Shown here: positions 33,229 to 44,327 of the stretch, piece after piece
Layout: each line of letters begins with the position of its first letter
How positions within the stretch are numbered: the stretch's first letter is position 1
Assembly: GCA_015680685.1 (NCBI GenBank)
Contig: MNCI01010150.1
Coordinates: 694,345 to 751,317 of the forward strand
From: Gnetum montanum
Lineage: Eukaryota; Streptophyta; Gnetopsida; Gnetales; Gnetaceae
DNA: 56,973 bases
Direction of reading: 5' to 3'
Notes under the pieces: model-generated
What the model was told of the DNA's origin: nothing
The model's input: the letters and a program-made list of their open reading frames with translations, nothing else
The model's database searches: none
Position numbers and translations under genes: made by a program

Positions 33229-36208
33229 ATAGGGTGTTTACGCAATGCGCGGCTCAAGGGTGGCTGCATGGGGATTGGTCACATAATGGATCGATTTTCC
33301 CCCATGATACTGATTTGGGTCCTAGCAATACGAATCCCACGACTGACGATAAGTGATGATATTTCTCTGAAGCCTTAGTTTGTTTGTTCGGTTGCAATGT
33401 TAGTTATACTGGTGCTATGGTTTTACATCGTGCTTATAGTTAATGTCCCCCCTAGCAGACACACTATCACAATAGGGTAGACTGAGAGCACCTTGTCCAT
33501 GAAATTTGGGGAAGTCAGCAAGGCGCGGTGATGGTTACGTACCAGTGTCCCACCGCCTATTGTCCATTGTTTGAATGATGCTGGCCTCATGGAGCTATTC
33601 ACAACCCCAAGCCTTGATGTCTCTATAACTGAAATGATTGGAATTGTTGATTCGTTTGACGACTCTGTCACTAACTACAACACTCGTATCAAGGGTGTCA
33701 AAATAGTTTTTCATTTGTCAGCCGAGTTCTTTTCAGACCTCTTCAGTGTCTCGGCAGATGGTGTGAACGTGGTTTTGGATAGGATGCAGAAGGAGCTCCA
33801 TCTGGTGTGTGAACTGGAAGATTGGTTGAGCATTCTCAAGGGCTCTAAGGGGTTTCCAATGCAGGGAATGTCAAAGGTGGTGGAGGTCAATGAACTGTAT
33901 CCCTTATTTAAGGCATGGGTGTTTCCTAAATCCCTGTCTCAAGTGAAGAGTCTTGGGGTGGAAGCCGTGTGCATCATGCATACCATTTTAGAGACCAGGA
34001 TGCATTATAATTGGGCCCAATTTTTGCTGTTTGGTTTCCATGGGGAGATAGTGTAATTGCATTCCAACGTTGAGGTGCAATCCCATTTTACTTTCGCGTT
34101 CTTCATCGGTTATCTACATCACCTAGCCAAATTTTGGGTGGTTTGTGTAGATAACAAATATGTTTTGCGGGATCATACTCAATTATCTTGTCCATGGATT
34201 AACCATTTATTCGAGGTAGCTGAGTCTTAAGATGCACCTGAGGGGATCGATGAATCAATTTCTGTCACAACGGAGGGGTCATCCAGTGGTTCAATCCATA
34301 CACATGACAGTGTGGGGTTGGAACCAGACAACGTGCCCTACACTACTAGGAGGGTTGATTGGGTGATCAAGGAGACCATCGGGAAAGCCAAATTGAAGGT
34401 TCAGAAGCGCAAACACCCTAGAGAGGTGGTCCCAACTATAGAAGAGCCAAGGGTGAAGCATATACGATTTAAAATGCCTGTGCAAGGTAAGTAAGCTTGA
34501 TGCACTTGTTTTATTGCCATTATCATTATTTTCGTCTTATTCATTTTTTTCCTTTTTGACTGTTTACATGAAACTAATGTTGGATCTATGAATGTCTTCA
34601 GGGTTGACTCCGGAAGTGAGAAGGCAGGAGCTAGAAATGATTATCGAGGAGGAGGAAGTCCCAACGGATTTAATTGAGGAGGAAGAGGTTGGCAAAGATC
34701 AGGTGGAAGTGACCGAAGAACTGGCGCAAGACACCATAGAGACAGAACTAGTCAATGACCGAGATGGTGTTGATGAAATGTTTGATGGCTTCCTCAGGGA
34801 AAGAGTAGAACTTGGCGACCCTCCGAATTGGGAAGGAAATAGAGAATCCGGTATTTTTTTGTTCTATTGCATTGCCTTGTAAATCGTTGTTTCCATTATT
34901 TGGTGTTTTAATTTTATGTTTTTTATCGCTTCTAGACAAAGATATTGAAACTAGGATGATTCCTACCATGCGGTTAGAAGTGCCTATGATAGTGGTTCCC
35001 CCTAAAATGACCACTGAAGCCAATCCATCTCGTACTCATGAACTGTTTACTTGGATCGAAATGCCAAGAAAAATGGATTTTGTCATCAGTATCGTTGACG
35101 AGGTGGTCAAACGCATTCAGCAAGCTCACCTTGAAATAGGTACAGACATCTCAAGCGTTTTGCTTCCTTCTATTTTCACCTTCTTTTTTTAAAGGTCTAA
35201 TGCCTATTCTTTTCATGTGGGTAGGGGCTAAACTGAAGTGGGATCTGTCTGAGGCTATTTGTATTAATAGCTTGCCTGCACTACTGTTAGAAGTTGAACA
35301 AGTACTGAGACAAGTTTATGATGAGGTGGTGGAATGTCTTGTGCATAACTCTAAATCGCTTTGGACCTATAGGTGCTCGATTGAACAACTATGGTTGCAG
35401 ATCCAGGCAAGGGAAAGAGAGGTTTCCAAGTTATTGGGTGAACGTGATGATCTCAAATCTCATTATGAGTTTGCCTCAGCTAGATTAATAGGTGATCATT
35501 CTTGGCAAACTTCCGAGATCACTTATGCCAGATATTGGAACTTGCTGAATCGCCACGTGTCACTGATTTAGGAGCTAGCAGAGCGTAAGGCCCAGATAGA
35601 TTTACTGAACCTCAAGTGTCAGGATTGGAAGGCTTTCGCTTCTAAGGTGCGGAAGTGGGGTCAAGACGAAAAGACCCATAAGTATCATTATAAGAAATCG
35701 CTAAAAGAGGTATCTATAGAGAAGCGTCAGTTTGAGATGTTCATAGAGGGTCTGGGTCTGCACTCTGCATTTGATACATTTTCCAAGCATACCATAGTTG
35801 AGATGGAATCGCCCAAGATGGTAATTACGACTGCTTCTGGGGAGGTCTCTGTGGGTGAATTTCCCTTGAAACGTCCCACATGGTCGGCAGCTGACAAAGG
35901 GAAGACCTTAGCGAACGTCGATCTGGGCCTCGATGGGACTGACTGGGCTAGTGTCTCTGAGGAAGAAATTCTCCGTCGGTTGGAATTCAGTTTAGGAGGG
36001 TCTCCTACGGTAGGCTATTTATTCTTGTGAATTTTGTTCGTTGAATAATTTTTGGGATTTTTCTCTTTTCTTTTTGTGTTGATTATTTCCTTTTGCCTTT
36101 TCATAGGGTCAGAGCGATGACGATGTTCAAGAAGGTGGCCCCAACGGAGCAGGGACCCATGGTGCCGGAGAGTCTGAAGGGGACAACCCTCCTGACCCTA
36201 ATGTTTAG
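33229..36208 (+). pseudogene. Antisense gene of element 2, best-preserved C-terminal exons
   Basis: Joined to the integrase by a deletion. It begins inside the exon that in element 4 reads GGYMGIG (here GGCMGIGHIMDRFSP). Introns with GT-AG ends and preserved frame: 34487-34601, 34852-34935, 35140-35224 and 36010-36106; stop TAG at 36206-36208. Order of parts: GLMELFTTPS, RIKGVKIVFHLSAEFFSDLF, NELYPLFKAWVFPKSLSQVK, SHFTFAFFIGYLHHLAKF, a basic patch (KVQKRKHPRE), an acidic E-rich exon, FTWIEMPRKMDFVISIVDEV, a coiled-coil-like stretch (QAREREVSKLLGERDD), EEILRRLEFSLGG, and a tail ending NPPDPNV. In-frame stops, for example after FGFHGEIV at 34054, after EVAES near 34230 and at 35569, are sense codons in element 4. 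Function unknown. The basic patch hints at a nuclear protein. Confidence 0.75.
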
Positions 36209-36649
36209 TTTTCATTTTGAAATTATCATTGCTCATATTTTTACATGAATCGTAAACTGAATGTTTTGCCTTGGATTGTACATGAACTGATGAATGGAAT
36301 CAGTTAACTGTTGTAATTGTCCAACTGTATATGACTACATATATAGTTTTTTATTTGAATTTTGAGTGTGTTTGAACACTGACAAATGCAGGTTTAAAAT
36401 GGAAATCTTTTTTGTTCTTTTGGCTCTTGTTGTTTAAATGTAAACACGATGCAGAAATGTAAAATGTTTTGGTTTTTTTTTGTTGTTTAAGTGTAATGCA
36501 CGAAGTAGGAATGCAAGTAGGAATGTAATTATAATCGAAGGATAATTGTGAAAAGGGAAATGTGAAGAAAAACTGTAACTGATAACACGACAATGTAAGC
36601 ATAAATTCAAACAAAGAACTTGAATTTGCAAAAAAAAGGTGCAAGAAAA
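36209..36649. other. AT-rich spacer after the antisense gene
   Basis: No gene. It is probably the 3' untranslated and termination region of the antisense gene. 52480-52880 in element 4 is its counterpart, also AT-rich. Confidence 0.45.
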
Positions 36650-36860
36650 TGGTCTAGTTTAAGGCCATTTTGGGCTCCATGCACTAGTTTAAGGCCATTT
36701 TGGGCCATGTGTAAACAGGAGAAGTTTCAAGTGACACTAGTGGGTTTCTTGGTAGACCGACCATTTCTGATCGTGGCTAGTTTTATGTCGTTGCGGACAT
36801 GTGATAGTTTAACGTCATTTCGGACTACGAATGTAGTTTAACGTCATTTCAGCCTACGAA
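36650..36860. repeat. Minisatellite between antisense gene and gag-protease, element 2
   Basis: CTAGTTTAAGGCCATTTTGG twice, then TAGTTTTATGTCGTTGCGGA, TAGTTTAACGTCATTTCGGA and one more unit. It overlaps the last codons of the protease frame. Confidence 0.8.
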
Positions 36861-39800
36861 TGTTTACTAACCTTTTAGCATCTTTTTTTATCTTTTTTGT
36901 TTTCATGGTAGTGTGGTGTTTAATGGGGACAATTCGATATTCGGCATATCCTTCACTGATTACATTGAAAGGTAACTCTGACCAGGAGATGTCTAGTGGA
37001 GCGAGTTTTGAGTCAATACTTTTGGATGCTTCTGTTTTAGGTGTTGTTTTTGTGGTTTCTGAGGAATCCCCCTCAATGTGCTGGTCATCCTTTTGGGTGC
37101 TGTTTGTTTTTTTCATAACAAGTCTTTCGAGTTTATGTTCGCATTGTGGGTCGCATAGTTTGGGCTCCTCGAATTTAACTTTGGAGCCTGGGTTTGCTTC
37201 CATGTGAGATGAGATGGTGGAAGTAGCAGTATCTCCATGGATAATGATCTCATCCCCTTCATATGGTATGTGAATTTCTTGATGGATGGGGGAAGACACC
37301 GCTTTTAGTTGGGCTAACCAGGGTTGCCCCAAGATTAAGTTGAAGCCAGGCATCTCATTGATAACCACAAAGTCAGCGGAGGTGGGGAACCGATCCTCTG
37401 CTATGAAGTCCAAGGTCAATGTACCCTTGACCACTACTCATGACCCATTAAAAGACTTCAGAAAGGTTGTAGCCGTTGGCTTGATTAAGTTCGTAAGGCC
37501 CAACTGTTCGATAATGGGGTAAGGTACCACATTTGTGGCCGCTCCATCGTCTACATGTACCCGATGTATCTTGAACTGATTGACTTGTATGGTTATGAAC
37601 ATGGGTTCGTGAGTGACATCTCCTGTTCTCTCGTCTATTTTAATGTTTTCAGGTTGGAAGTTTAATGATTTGGGTTTGGATTCTTGGTGTTTAGACATAA
37701 CCGCATGTATAGAGGGCTCATCCGTGGGTAGGTTCTCGCTAATAGGGATCAACGTCAACATTTGTACTAGGGCTTCACGATGAACTGATGAGGTCAAGAC
37801 AAGGTCATATAAGCTTAATGATGTGTTCTTTTGTTTAAGGGCCTGGGTGACCTGCATTAGGGCGTTAGCTAAGTCTTTGCCATTGGGTGCGTTCTTGTCC
37901 AAAGCCACTTGATCCATTGGACCTAACAGCCGTATCTCGTGTGGGGTGGCTTTCGTGTTGCTTTCGATGACTATTGGTGTTGACATGGGTTGTGCTCTCG
38001 GTTCTTCCCTTTTCTAGCACATGTTTGGTTCATTACTGGTGGGAGTCATAGGTACTGCGCTTAATGGGGTTGGCTTTGGAGGCCCCAGTGCCAGTCGTTG
38101 TTTCTTTTCCAAATGTTCCTTCTCTAAATGTTTCCTCATGAGCCTGTCTATCAGGCATTCTCATGTGGGTTGCATGGGAGCATGTGGAGTTGGAACGCAG
38201 GGTTGTTTCAGGACTTGAATGACAAATGGGGTAGGGCGGGTCGTCGTTGTTGCCTTTGCCATAGCAACCGCTGGTGGCACCCAAACCATAAAGGGGGTAA
38301 GCNGCCATAGCAACCGCTGGTGGCACCCAAACCATAAAGGGGGTAAGCTGGTTCGACGGTGTCATGCCAGCAGTTGTATTAGTAGGAGGCATCCTAACGA
38401 AAAACGGTTTAGTTTGGGGCGGAACTTGCATTGTTGCCATAGCGGGAGGCACTCGAATGACAAAAGGTTTGCGTGAGGTAGGAGGACTGCGTGAGGGATA
38501 TGTAGTTTGTAACGATGTTTGCGGGGTGAAGGGAACATGAACCACGAAAGGCTTCTTGGGCATTTCACTGCTATTATCTATGTAAATAGTGTTGATTGTG
38601 TAGGGCACTTCTTTGGTGTTCAGGGGATCTTTATATATACCCATGGACTGGTTTTGCGATTTGACTGGGTTAGCCTCATCAAATGTGATCTCGCCTGCAT
38701 CGATCATTCATTGAATATCTTGCTTCAAAGTGAAGCAATAGTCTGTGCCATGTCTATTTTGTTGATGGTACTCATAGAAACGGTCTACCCTGAAGCCTCT
38801 TGGAACTGGGGGCTCATCCAGGGTTGCCAAGCCCAGGTTGTCGACTAATTGGCAAAATCGATCATGTCTCTGAATTGCCGCGGGGGACAACTGCTTATGC
38901 TTTATCAGCCCAGCCTTCAGTAGTTGGTCGAACAGTTGCGAAGGTTTCATGGGCAGTGGTGTGTACTGAGAGGGGTCTCTCCTCTCAAAATTTCACGCTT
39001 GGCCTGGTGTAGCGTCTTGGGATGTGGACAGCCCAAGTGTAGAATTAGGGGGAGGTTTAGTGTAGCCGATGGGGGCGGTAGGCGGTTTACCTTGTTGGTG
39101 GGTAGCTATTCGTTGAGTCTCTGCTAATGCTTCCACTGTTAGTTTAGCCTTTTCCTTATCTTTTTTAGTATGTTGATTTTTAAAGGCTATGTAGATGGGG
39201 TCATGACTATTTTGTTCTGCCTCTTCTATGTTCTTTATCTAGACAAAGGGTTGATTTAGAGTGCGTGCGTTTAGGTAGTACAACTTAGATTTGATGAAAT
39301 CATTTACTGCTCCCTTTAAGATCGTGAGAAAGTAAGTCTTAGGTATTGTTTCATGGAGTTCATTCAACGCAGCACTCCATATCTAAATGAATTTCTGTAC
39401 AGGTTCAAGGGGTGCTTGTTTCACTTGTATTAGGCTGTCTAATGTGGCTTTAGGTTTTAGATTATATTTAAACTTGGTCACGAACTGGTGTAAAAGGTCT
39501 TCCAGGGAAGATATAGAATTGCGCGATAGAGCCCGGTACCAATCTTATGCTCTCCCCATAAGGGACATGGCGAAGACATGCAAGATTGCATGAGGCCATG
39601 CCTGAAGTAATAAAATTTCTAATCTAAATGTGACTAGATGGGCGTTGGGGTCTCCCTTCCCGTTGTATTTGGTCAATTGAGGCAGAGACACGCCTTTTGG
39701 CAATGTCAGTGGTGACACTGAAGAAATAATAGGACCGTCTTGGTAAAAATCCAAGACCTTGAGCTCTTTGCTGTTAGCTATTTTAAGGTGTCTTACCTCC

Positions 39801-40731
39801 TCAGTAAGTTCTTGCATCATTTTTTTAGCGTCCGCCCAGTCTTGAGCACTAGGTGAAGCGATAGGTTGTTGTGACGTGGGAAGGTTGGACTGTTGCACGG
39901 TGGGCGGGAAGGTAGAAAATTGAGCAGTCGGGAATTGCGTTTGTGGTATGTTTATTGCGGGCGTCGCTAAAGGTGGCATGCCATGAGGGAAAGGCTATTG
40001 TTGCTGCTATTGCTATTGTTGTTGTTGTATCTGGGGGATGCTCATGGATGGGATTGCGAGAGGAGGCATATTGTAATGAAGGGGTTGATGCAGTTGCACG
40101 CCGGTTGTAGACCATTCCCCGTTGTGGTTCACGAGGGAATACTTTGCACTTGTTGAGTTGTGACCACGAAATGTGCTCCCTGAGTTTGGATCCGAGGTAT
40201 ATAGTGAGGAGCCGTAGAAGCCGGTATCACAGATGACATTCCAAGGATCTGAGATGGGAGTGTGATGCCTACATTGGGCTGAAGGGGTTGTTGTTATGGT
40301 TGCATTTGTAAGAGAGAGGATGACATGGTGATGGGAGGAATAATGGAGAGGGGTCGCATATTGAATTGCGCATCGGTCACAGGAGGAGTGGGGACGAGAA
40401 TGAATGCCTCTTGTTGAGGCACATGTGCTTGAGTGATTTTAAATGGCTGGAAGAATGTTGTTTCCCCCATGAATGGGTGAAACAATGGGTTTGCATAAGT
40501 TTGTGGGCTGAGGGTATGATATGAATCCTCATGTTCGGACTGAGCCGCAAAATCATCTTCCTCCTCTATTTGGGGGTTTGGCATGGGCTGATCTAGAGGT
40601 TGATTCCTTGCTAGGAGGAGCTATGAGATGAGCTCAAAGTAGTGCTCGGGGAGAGGGATGATGTCATGCGGGGAAGGGATGAATTCATGTCCTCCCCTAT
40701 GAAACCATTCGTATTGTCTCTTAACCTCCAT
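36844..40731 (-). pseudogene. gag-protease of element 2
   Basis: The frame opens at ATG 40731 (MEVKRQYEWFHRGG). A Pro/Gln-rich stretch with a short poly-Gln follows (about 40030-39995). The gag core has YNGKGDPNAHLVTFRLEILL and WPHAILHVFAMSLMGRA (39700-39545), then LKGAVNDFIKSKLYYLNART. The knuckle is YEYHQQNRHGTDYCFTLKQD (its first Cys is Tyr here). The linker has repeated KPFVVHVP / KPFVIRVP / KPFFVRMP. The retropepsin has VDDGAATNVVPYP (near 37545) and GFNLILGRPWLAQL (near 37340). The tail (ISWSELPFNVISEGYAEYRI, then Lys-rich) ends at 36844. Stops near 39544 and 38708, an assembly duplication at 38258-38348 and a frame change near 37438 break it. A candidate splice donor (AAAAG/GTTAGTAAAC) lies at 36872/36871. 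Confidence 0.87.
38258..38348. other. Assembly scar: 45-base duplication around a single N
   Basis: 38258-38302 and 38304-38348 are identical and separated by one N at 38303. This is the signature of two overlapping contig ends laid side by side, not of biology. Confidence 0.85.
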
Positions 40732-41533
40732 TTTAGTTTGATCCACTGCTAGGTCGGCTTGGATTTTTATGTATATAAAATTATATTACTCTTGTGTTAT
40801 AATGTTAAATGATGGGTTCCTCCCTTGTAGTCTGAGAGACCGGCGAGGTCCCACCGTGGGTTGTACTATAGATGGCCATGGGGCCTATGATATCTGTGAT
40901 GGGCTTGGTTGAAGCGTTGGGATTCGTAGTGTTGATGATGAAATAGGTATACTTATCAGCATACACCTAAGTTCGCAGCGTACATCGTATAGACTGGATC
41001 TTAGCGTATAGGCTTCAACGACCAGTGTACGGAGACAACGTACAACGTGCAAGTGGGTTGGGCAACGTGTAGATAGGGTCTATAGTGTACAGTGTACAAG
41101 TGGGCTGGGCAGTATGAAGATAGGGTCTACAGAGTACAACGTGCAAATGGGCTCGGTAGCGTGTAGACAGGGTCTACAGCGTACAACGTGCAAGTGGGCT
41201 CGGCAGCATGTAGACAAGGTCTACAGCGTACAATGTGCAAGTAGGCTGGGCAGCGTGTAGATAGGGTCTACAACGTACAGTGTGCAAGTGGGTTGGGCAA
41301 TGTGTAGACAGGGTCTACAGCCTGTAGATTGGCGGCAGCGTGCAGACTAGGTCCACAGCATGTAGATTGGCAGCAGTGTGCAGACAAAGTCTACAGCGTG
41401 CAGCGTGGCGGTAGCATGCAGACAAAGTCTACAGTGTGCAGTGTGTAGATGCTGAGAATGCTTCCGAACAGGGTACAGATCCGGGAAGTTTAGAATGTGT
41501 GTATGAGATCAAAGTAAGTTTAAACAGTTTCAA
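40732..41533 (-). repeat. 5' leader of element 2 with tandem repeats
   Basis: From about 41000 to 41440, ten or more degenerate 40-60 base units carry GGTCTACAGCGTACAACGTG and AAGTGGGCTCGGCAGCGTGT (plus strand). No gene. The word GCGTACA is shared with the LTR of the element. Confidence 0.82.
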
Positions 41534-41551
41534 GCCCTTCTTCTAGCGCCA
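41534..41551 (-). promoter_or_regulatory. Primer-binding site of element 2
   Basis: TGGCGCTAGAAGAAGGGC on the minus strand, five bases from the 5' LTR end. The first twelve bases equal those in element 1. Confidence 0.7.
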
Positions 41552-41556
41552 TTTTC

Positions 41557-43066
41557 TGTACTGTACGAAATCATCGGTCTCCGGCTGGAATGGAACAGAG
41601 ACTAAGAGATCACCGGTCAAGCACAGAAGATCCTACCTTTGCCTGAGGATGAGCTGGAACTAACGAAGGTAGAGTACCTTGAGTGGTCTGCACGTGGATC
41701 TGACAAGGATTTCCCCAAACGTACACCGATATACTGTATGCTGGGTTATATGTAAATGGCGTAACTAATGTAAAACGGAGCGTAGACGTATAAGGATGTA
41801 AACAATAAGCATACAAGAATGAACGAAAAACTGTAACAAATCTTAGCGAAAGAAATGTGGCAATATTATTGCATAATAGAAGTTACAATGCACTGGTCTA
41901 ATGCAGTTGTGAATCTGACACAAGGAGGATGGAAGGCTCTGGTGGATGCAGTGGGATGATTGTTTGCTGGATTTGGCTGCAAGCATAGCGTGAAGGCTGT
42001 ATGCTCCGCGTGCAGGGTGGAAGTCCAGCCTCAGGATGCCGCATTTTAGATCTTCTCTTTGCCTCTATTGCCCTAAATTTTTGCTCCGCTCTTTCAATTT
42101 TTGAACCCTGATCTGGTCAAAAATTGAGGTTTTTTATACAAGTTTAGACGTTAGACTCGGATCTAAGAGGGGATGATTGGTTGTGGGATGCTGGACTCTC
42201 AGGTCGGGTGACATGTGGCACGTTGACCGAGTACGAAAGAATAAAATTTTACAAGTGTACATCATGCTACATGTCAGCGTATATTGCTACACGCCAGCGT
42301 ATACTGCTGTATGCCAGCGTGTACACGCTGGGCATGTGAACTCGACGTACAGACTTGACTAAAACAAAAGAAGTCAGTTTTACAAACTACTGCTACAACA
42401 GGAAGCATCAAATTCGGCCCTCGGATTTGAATTCGGATGTCACGAGAATGCTGCCTGTGGATGTTCAGCTTGGTTGGACTTGATCTGACACAGTTTTGGA
42501 GAGCTTTGATTGGTATACGTTGTGCTACACATTGGGCATACACGTTGTACAAACTGGGCGTATACGCTAGGTGTGCAGGATGTACATGCTCAGCGTATGA
42601 ACTCCAAAGTGCATGATTTTGAGGCCAAAATTTGATTTTTTGGAGCCCATGATGACGCTTGACAATTGCTCTGTCCCTGTGAGTCAATGCCTTGCATGAA
42701 ATCTTGCTTTGGAGTGTCTGTTTCATGTAGTCTTTGGAGTCACATACTGGGTGTACACGTCAGTCGTATGTGCTGAGCGTACACGCTAGGCGTATACGCT
42801 AGGTGTGCATGCTGGGCATACACCCTGGGCATGTACGCTAGGCGTGCACGCTGTCTACTGCATACTCAATGAAAACCAAGTATCTTGAGCTCCAATTTTG
42901 CCATGTTTGATGCCAGATGTTGCCATGGTCTTCTGTGGATCCCAGGGAATCGTTTCTTGCTGAGTTCAACTCTGCTTGAAGCTGTCTGTGAGACCCTTGG
43001 GGAGCATCATGACTTAACTCAATTCTTGTTGAAGAAGTACTAAGCTCAGAATTTTTTTGTGTTTCA
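41557..43066 (-). repeat. 5' LTR of element 2
   Basis: 1,510 bp, partner of 29342-30807. TATAAAAA (minus) at 42131-42138 gives a U3 of about 930 bases. By eye the first 200 bases differ mostly by transitions. The extra length relative to the 3' LTR comes mainly from additional TACACGCTGGGCAT-type words around 42760-42850. Confidence 0.92.
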
Positions 43067-43071
43067 AGTGG
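43067..43071. repeat. Target-site duplication of element 2 (right)
   Basis: AGTGG, identical to 29337-29341. Confidence 0.9.
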
Positions 43072-44327
43072 GTCCTCCCCAAAGCAGGCTCATGCCTTTT
43101 ATGCCCTGACAAACCCACAAACCAAAGAGTTTGTAGGCTCTAGGAATGACATATGGAAACAATAGTTAAGAATTCACCCACAAGAATTTACCAAAGAATA
43201 ACAATGTATCAACTAAGATATAGACTACTCATAAAACCAACAATAAGGTGGAATATGGAAAGGAATACAAAAAGAGAAGAGAGAATGGAATGAAATCCTA
43301 AAATCAAGGTTGTGTAAAGTCCCTTGTATAGTATGTGGTTAAGGTGACTTAATAAAATTTAGTCCAAATCCAAATTAAAACTAACCACATCCAGTAACCT
43401 CGCATCAACACACTTGACCAACCCATCTTCTTGAAGTAACAAGAATGCTTCCACAGAGTAACCACCATCCTAAAAAGAGAAGAATAGAGAAGTAGGAAGT
43501 GAGAAAGGGCCTTAATTAGAGAGAACCTTCAGGCATGGGTAGCATGTCTTTCCAGTGCCATAACTAGTGCTTGTAGCCCATGTTTGTTTATTATGTCTAA
43601 GGGGTTTGCTTTGCATTCCCACCTATTTTTTTAAGTGGGAACCACACCATGCAAAGATTTATTTAATTCATTCAACTTCCTGATATTAGTTGAGAGCGGA
43701 ATGGTGGAAAACCTACAAAAAACATCCAAGTACCTAAGAGAATGGCCAGCAAAAATGTGTCAAATCCCCTTAAAGTCACACCCTTTTCAATCCATTTGAA
43801 TCTTTTCTTGGTTTGAAGAATACCAAGCCACATATTCATTAATAGGTTTGCTTAGAAAAAGGGACAATACATTTCCAAAATAAAGGGAGACCATAGAGTT
43901 GAATGGATAAATGGATGATGTGGACTCATTGCTTATTTTATAAAAAAAACCATATCGTAGCATCAACATTGAAAGTCAAAGGAAAAAACAAACATTAGCA
44001 ATCAACACCATTATAGTACAATCCACCATCATGAGCACTTATTATGTGACAAGTGAGAATAAATCAAACAAAATGTAATAGAGAAAGAGATAGTAAAATT
44101 GTTAACGATGGTGTAAAAGAGAAACAAGTAAAGATGAACAATGTGTAAAATAAAAATGTGTAAAAAAAAAGACAAAGGAAACTAAGGGCTTAGAATGGTT
44201 AGCAATGGTGGTCATCTCCCCCACGACTAAGTTGGAAGGAGAAAATTCAAAATAATGAGCAGGGTTGTCCATTGATAGAGGTAGTGTTAGTATTGGCTGT
44301 TTTGGGCTCATGGAAAGGTTTGGTTTG
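43072..44327 (-). other. 3' remainder of the Athila-like element, no gene recognised
   Basis: Lies downstream of the integrase in element sense, where Athila elements may carry an env-like frame. I find no open or recognisable frame. The end next to element 2 matches about 130-175. Confidence 0.4.

Larger units (their letters stand above)
29342..43066 (-). mobile_element. Element 2: Tat/Ogre-type retrotransposon with antisense gene and deleted pol
   Basis: 13.7 kb on the minus strand, bounded by 1.5 kb LTRs and a perfect 5-bp duplication. Element order: 5' LTR (43066-41557), primer-binding site, leader with tandem repeats, gag-protease (40731-36844), minisatellite, antisense gene (33229-36208, plus strand), integrase (33228-32347), minisatellite, polypurine tract, 3' LTR. 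Reverse transcriptase, both RNase H domains, the integrase zinc finger and the 5' part of the antisense gene are missing, which explains most of the length difference from element 1. The internal genes are closer to element 4 than to element 1. Confidence 0.92.

Noticed and set aside
43072-44327. An env-like gene of the Athila-like element
   Set aside because: Position would fit, but I see no open frame, signal peptide or membrane segments that rise above chance.
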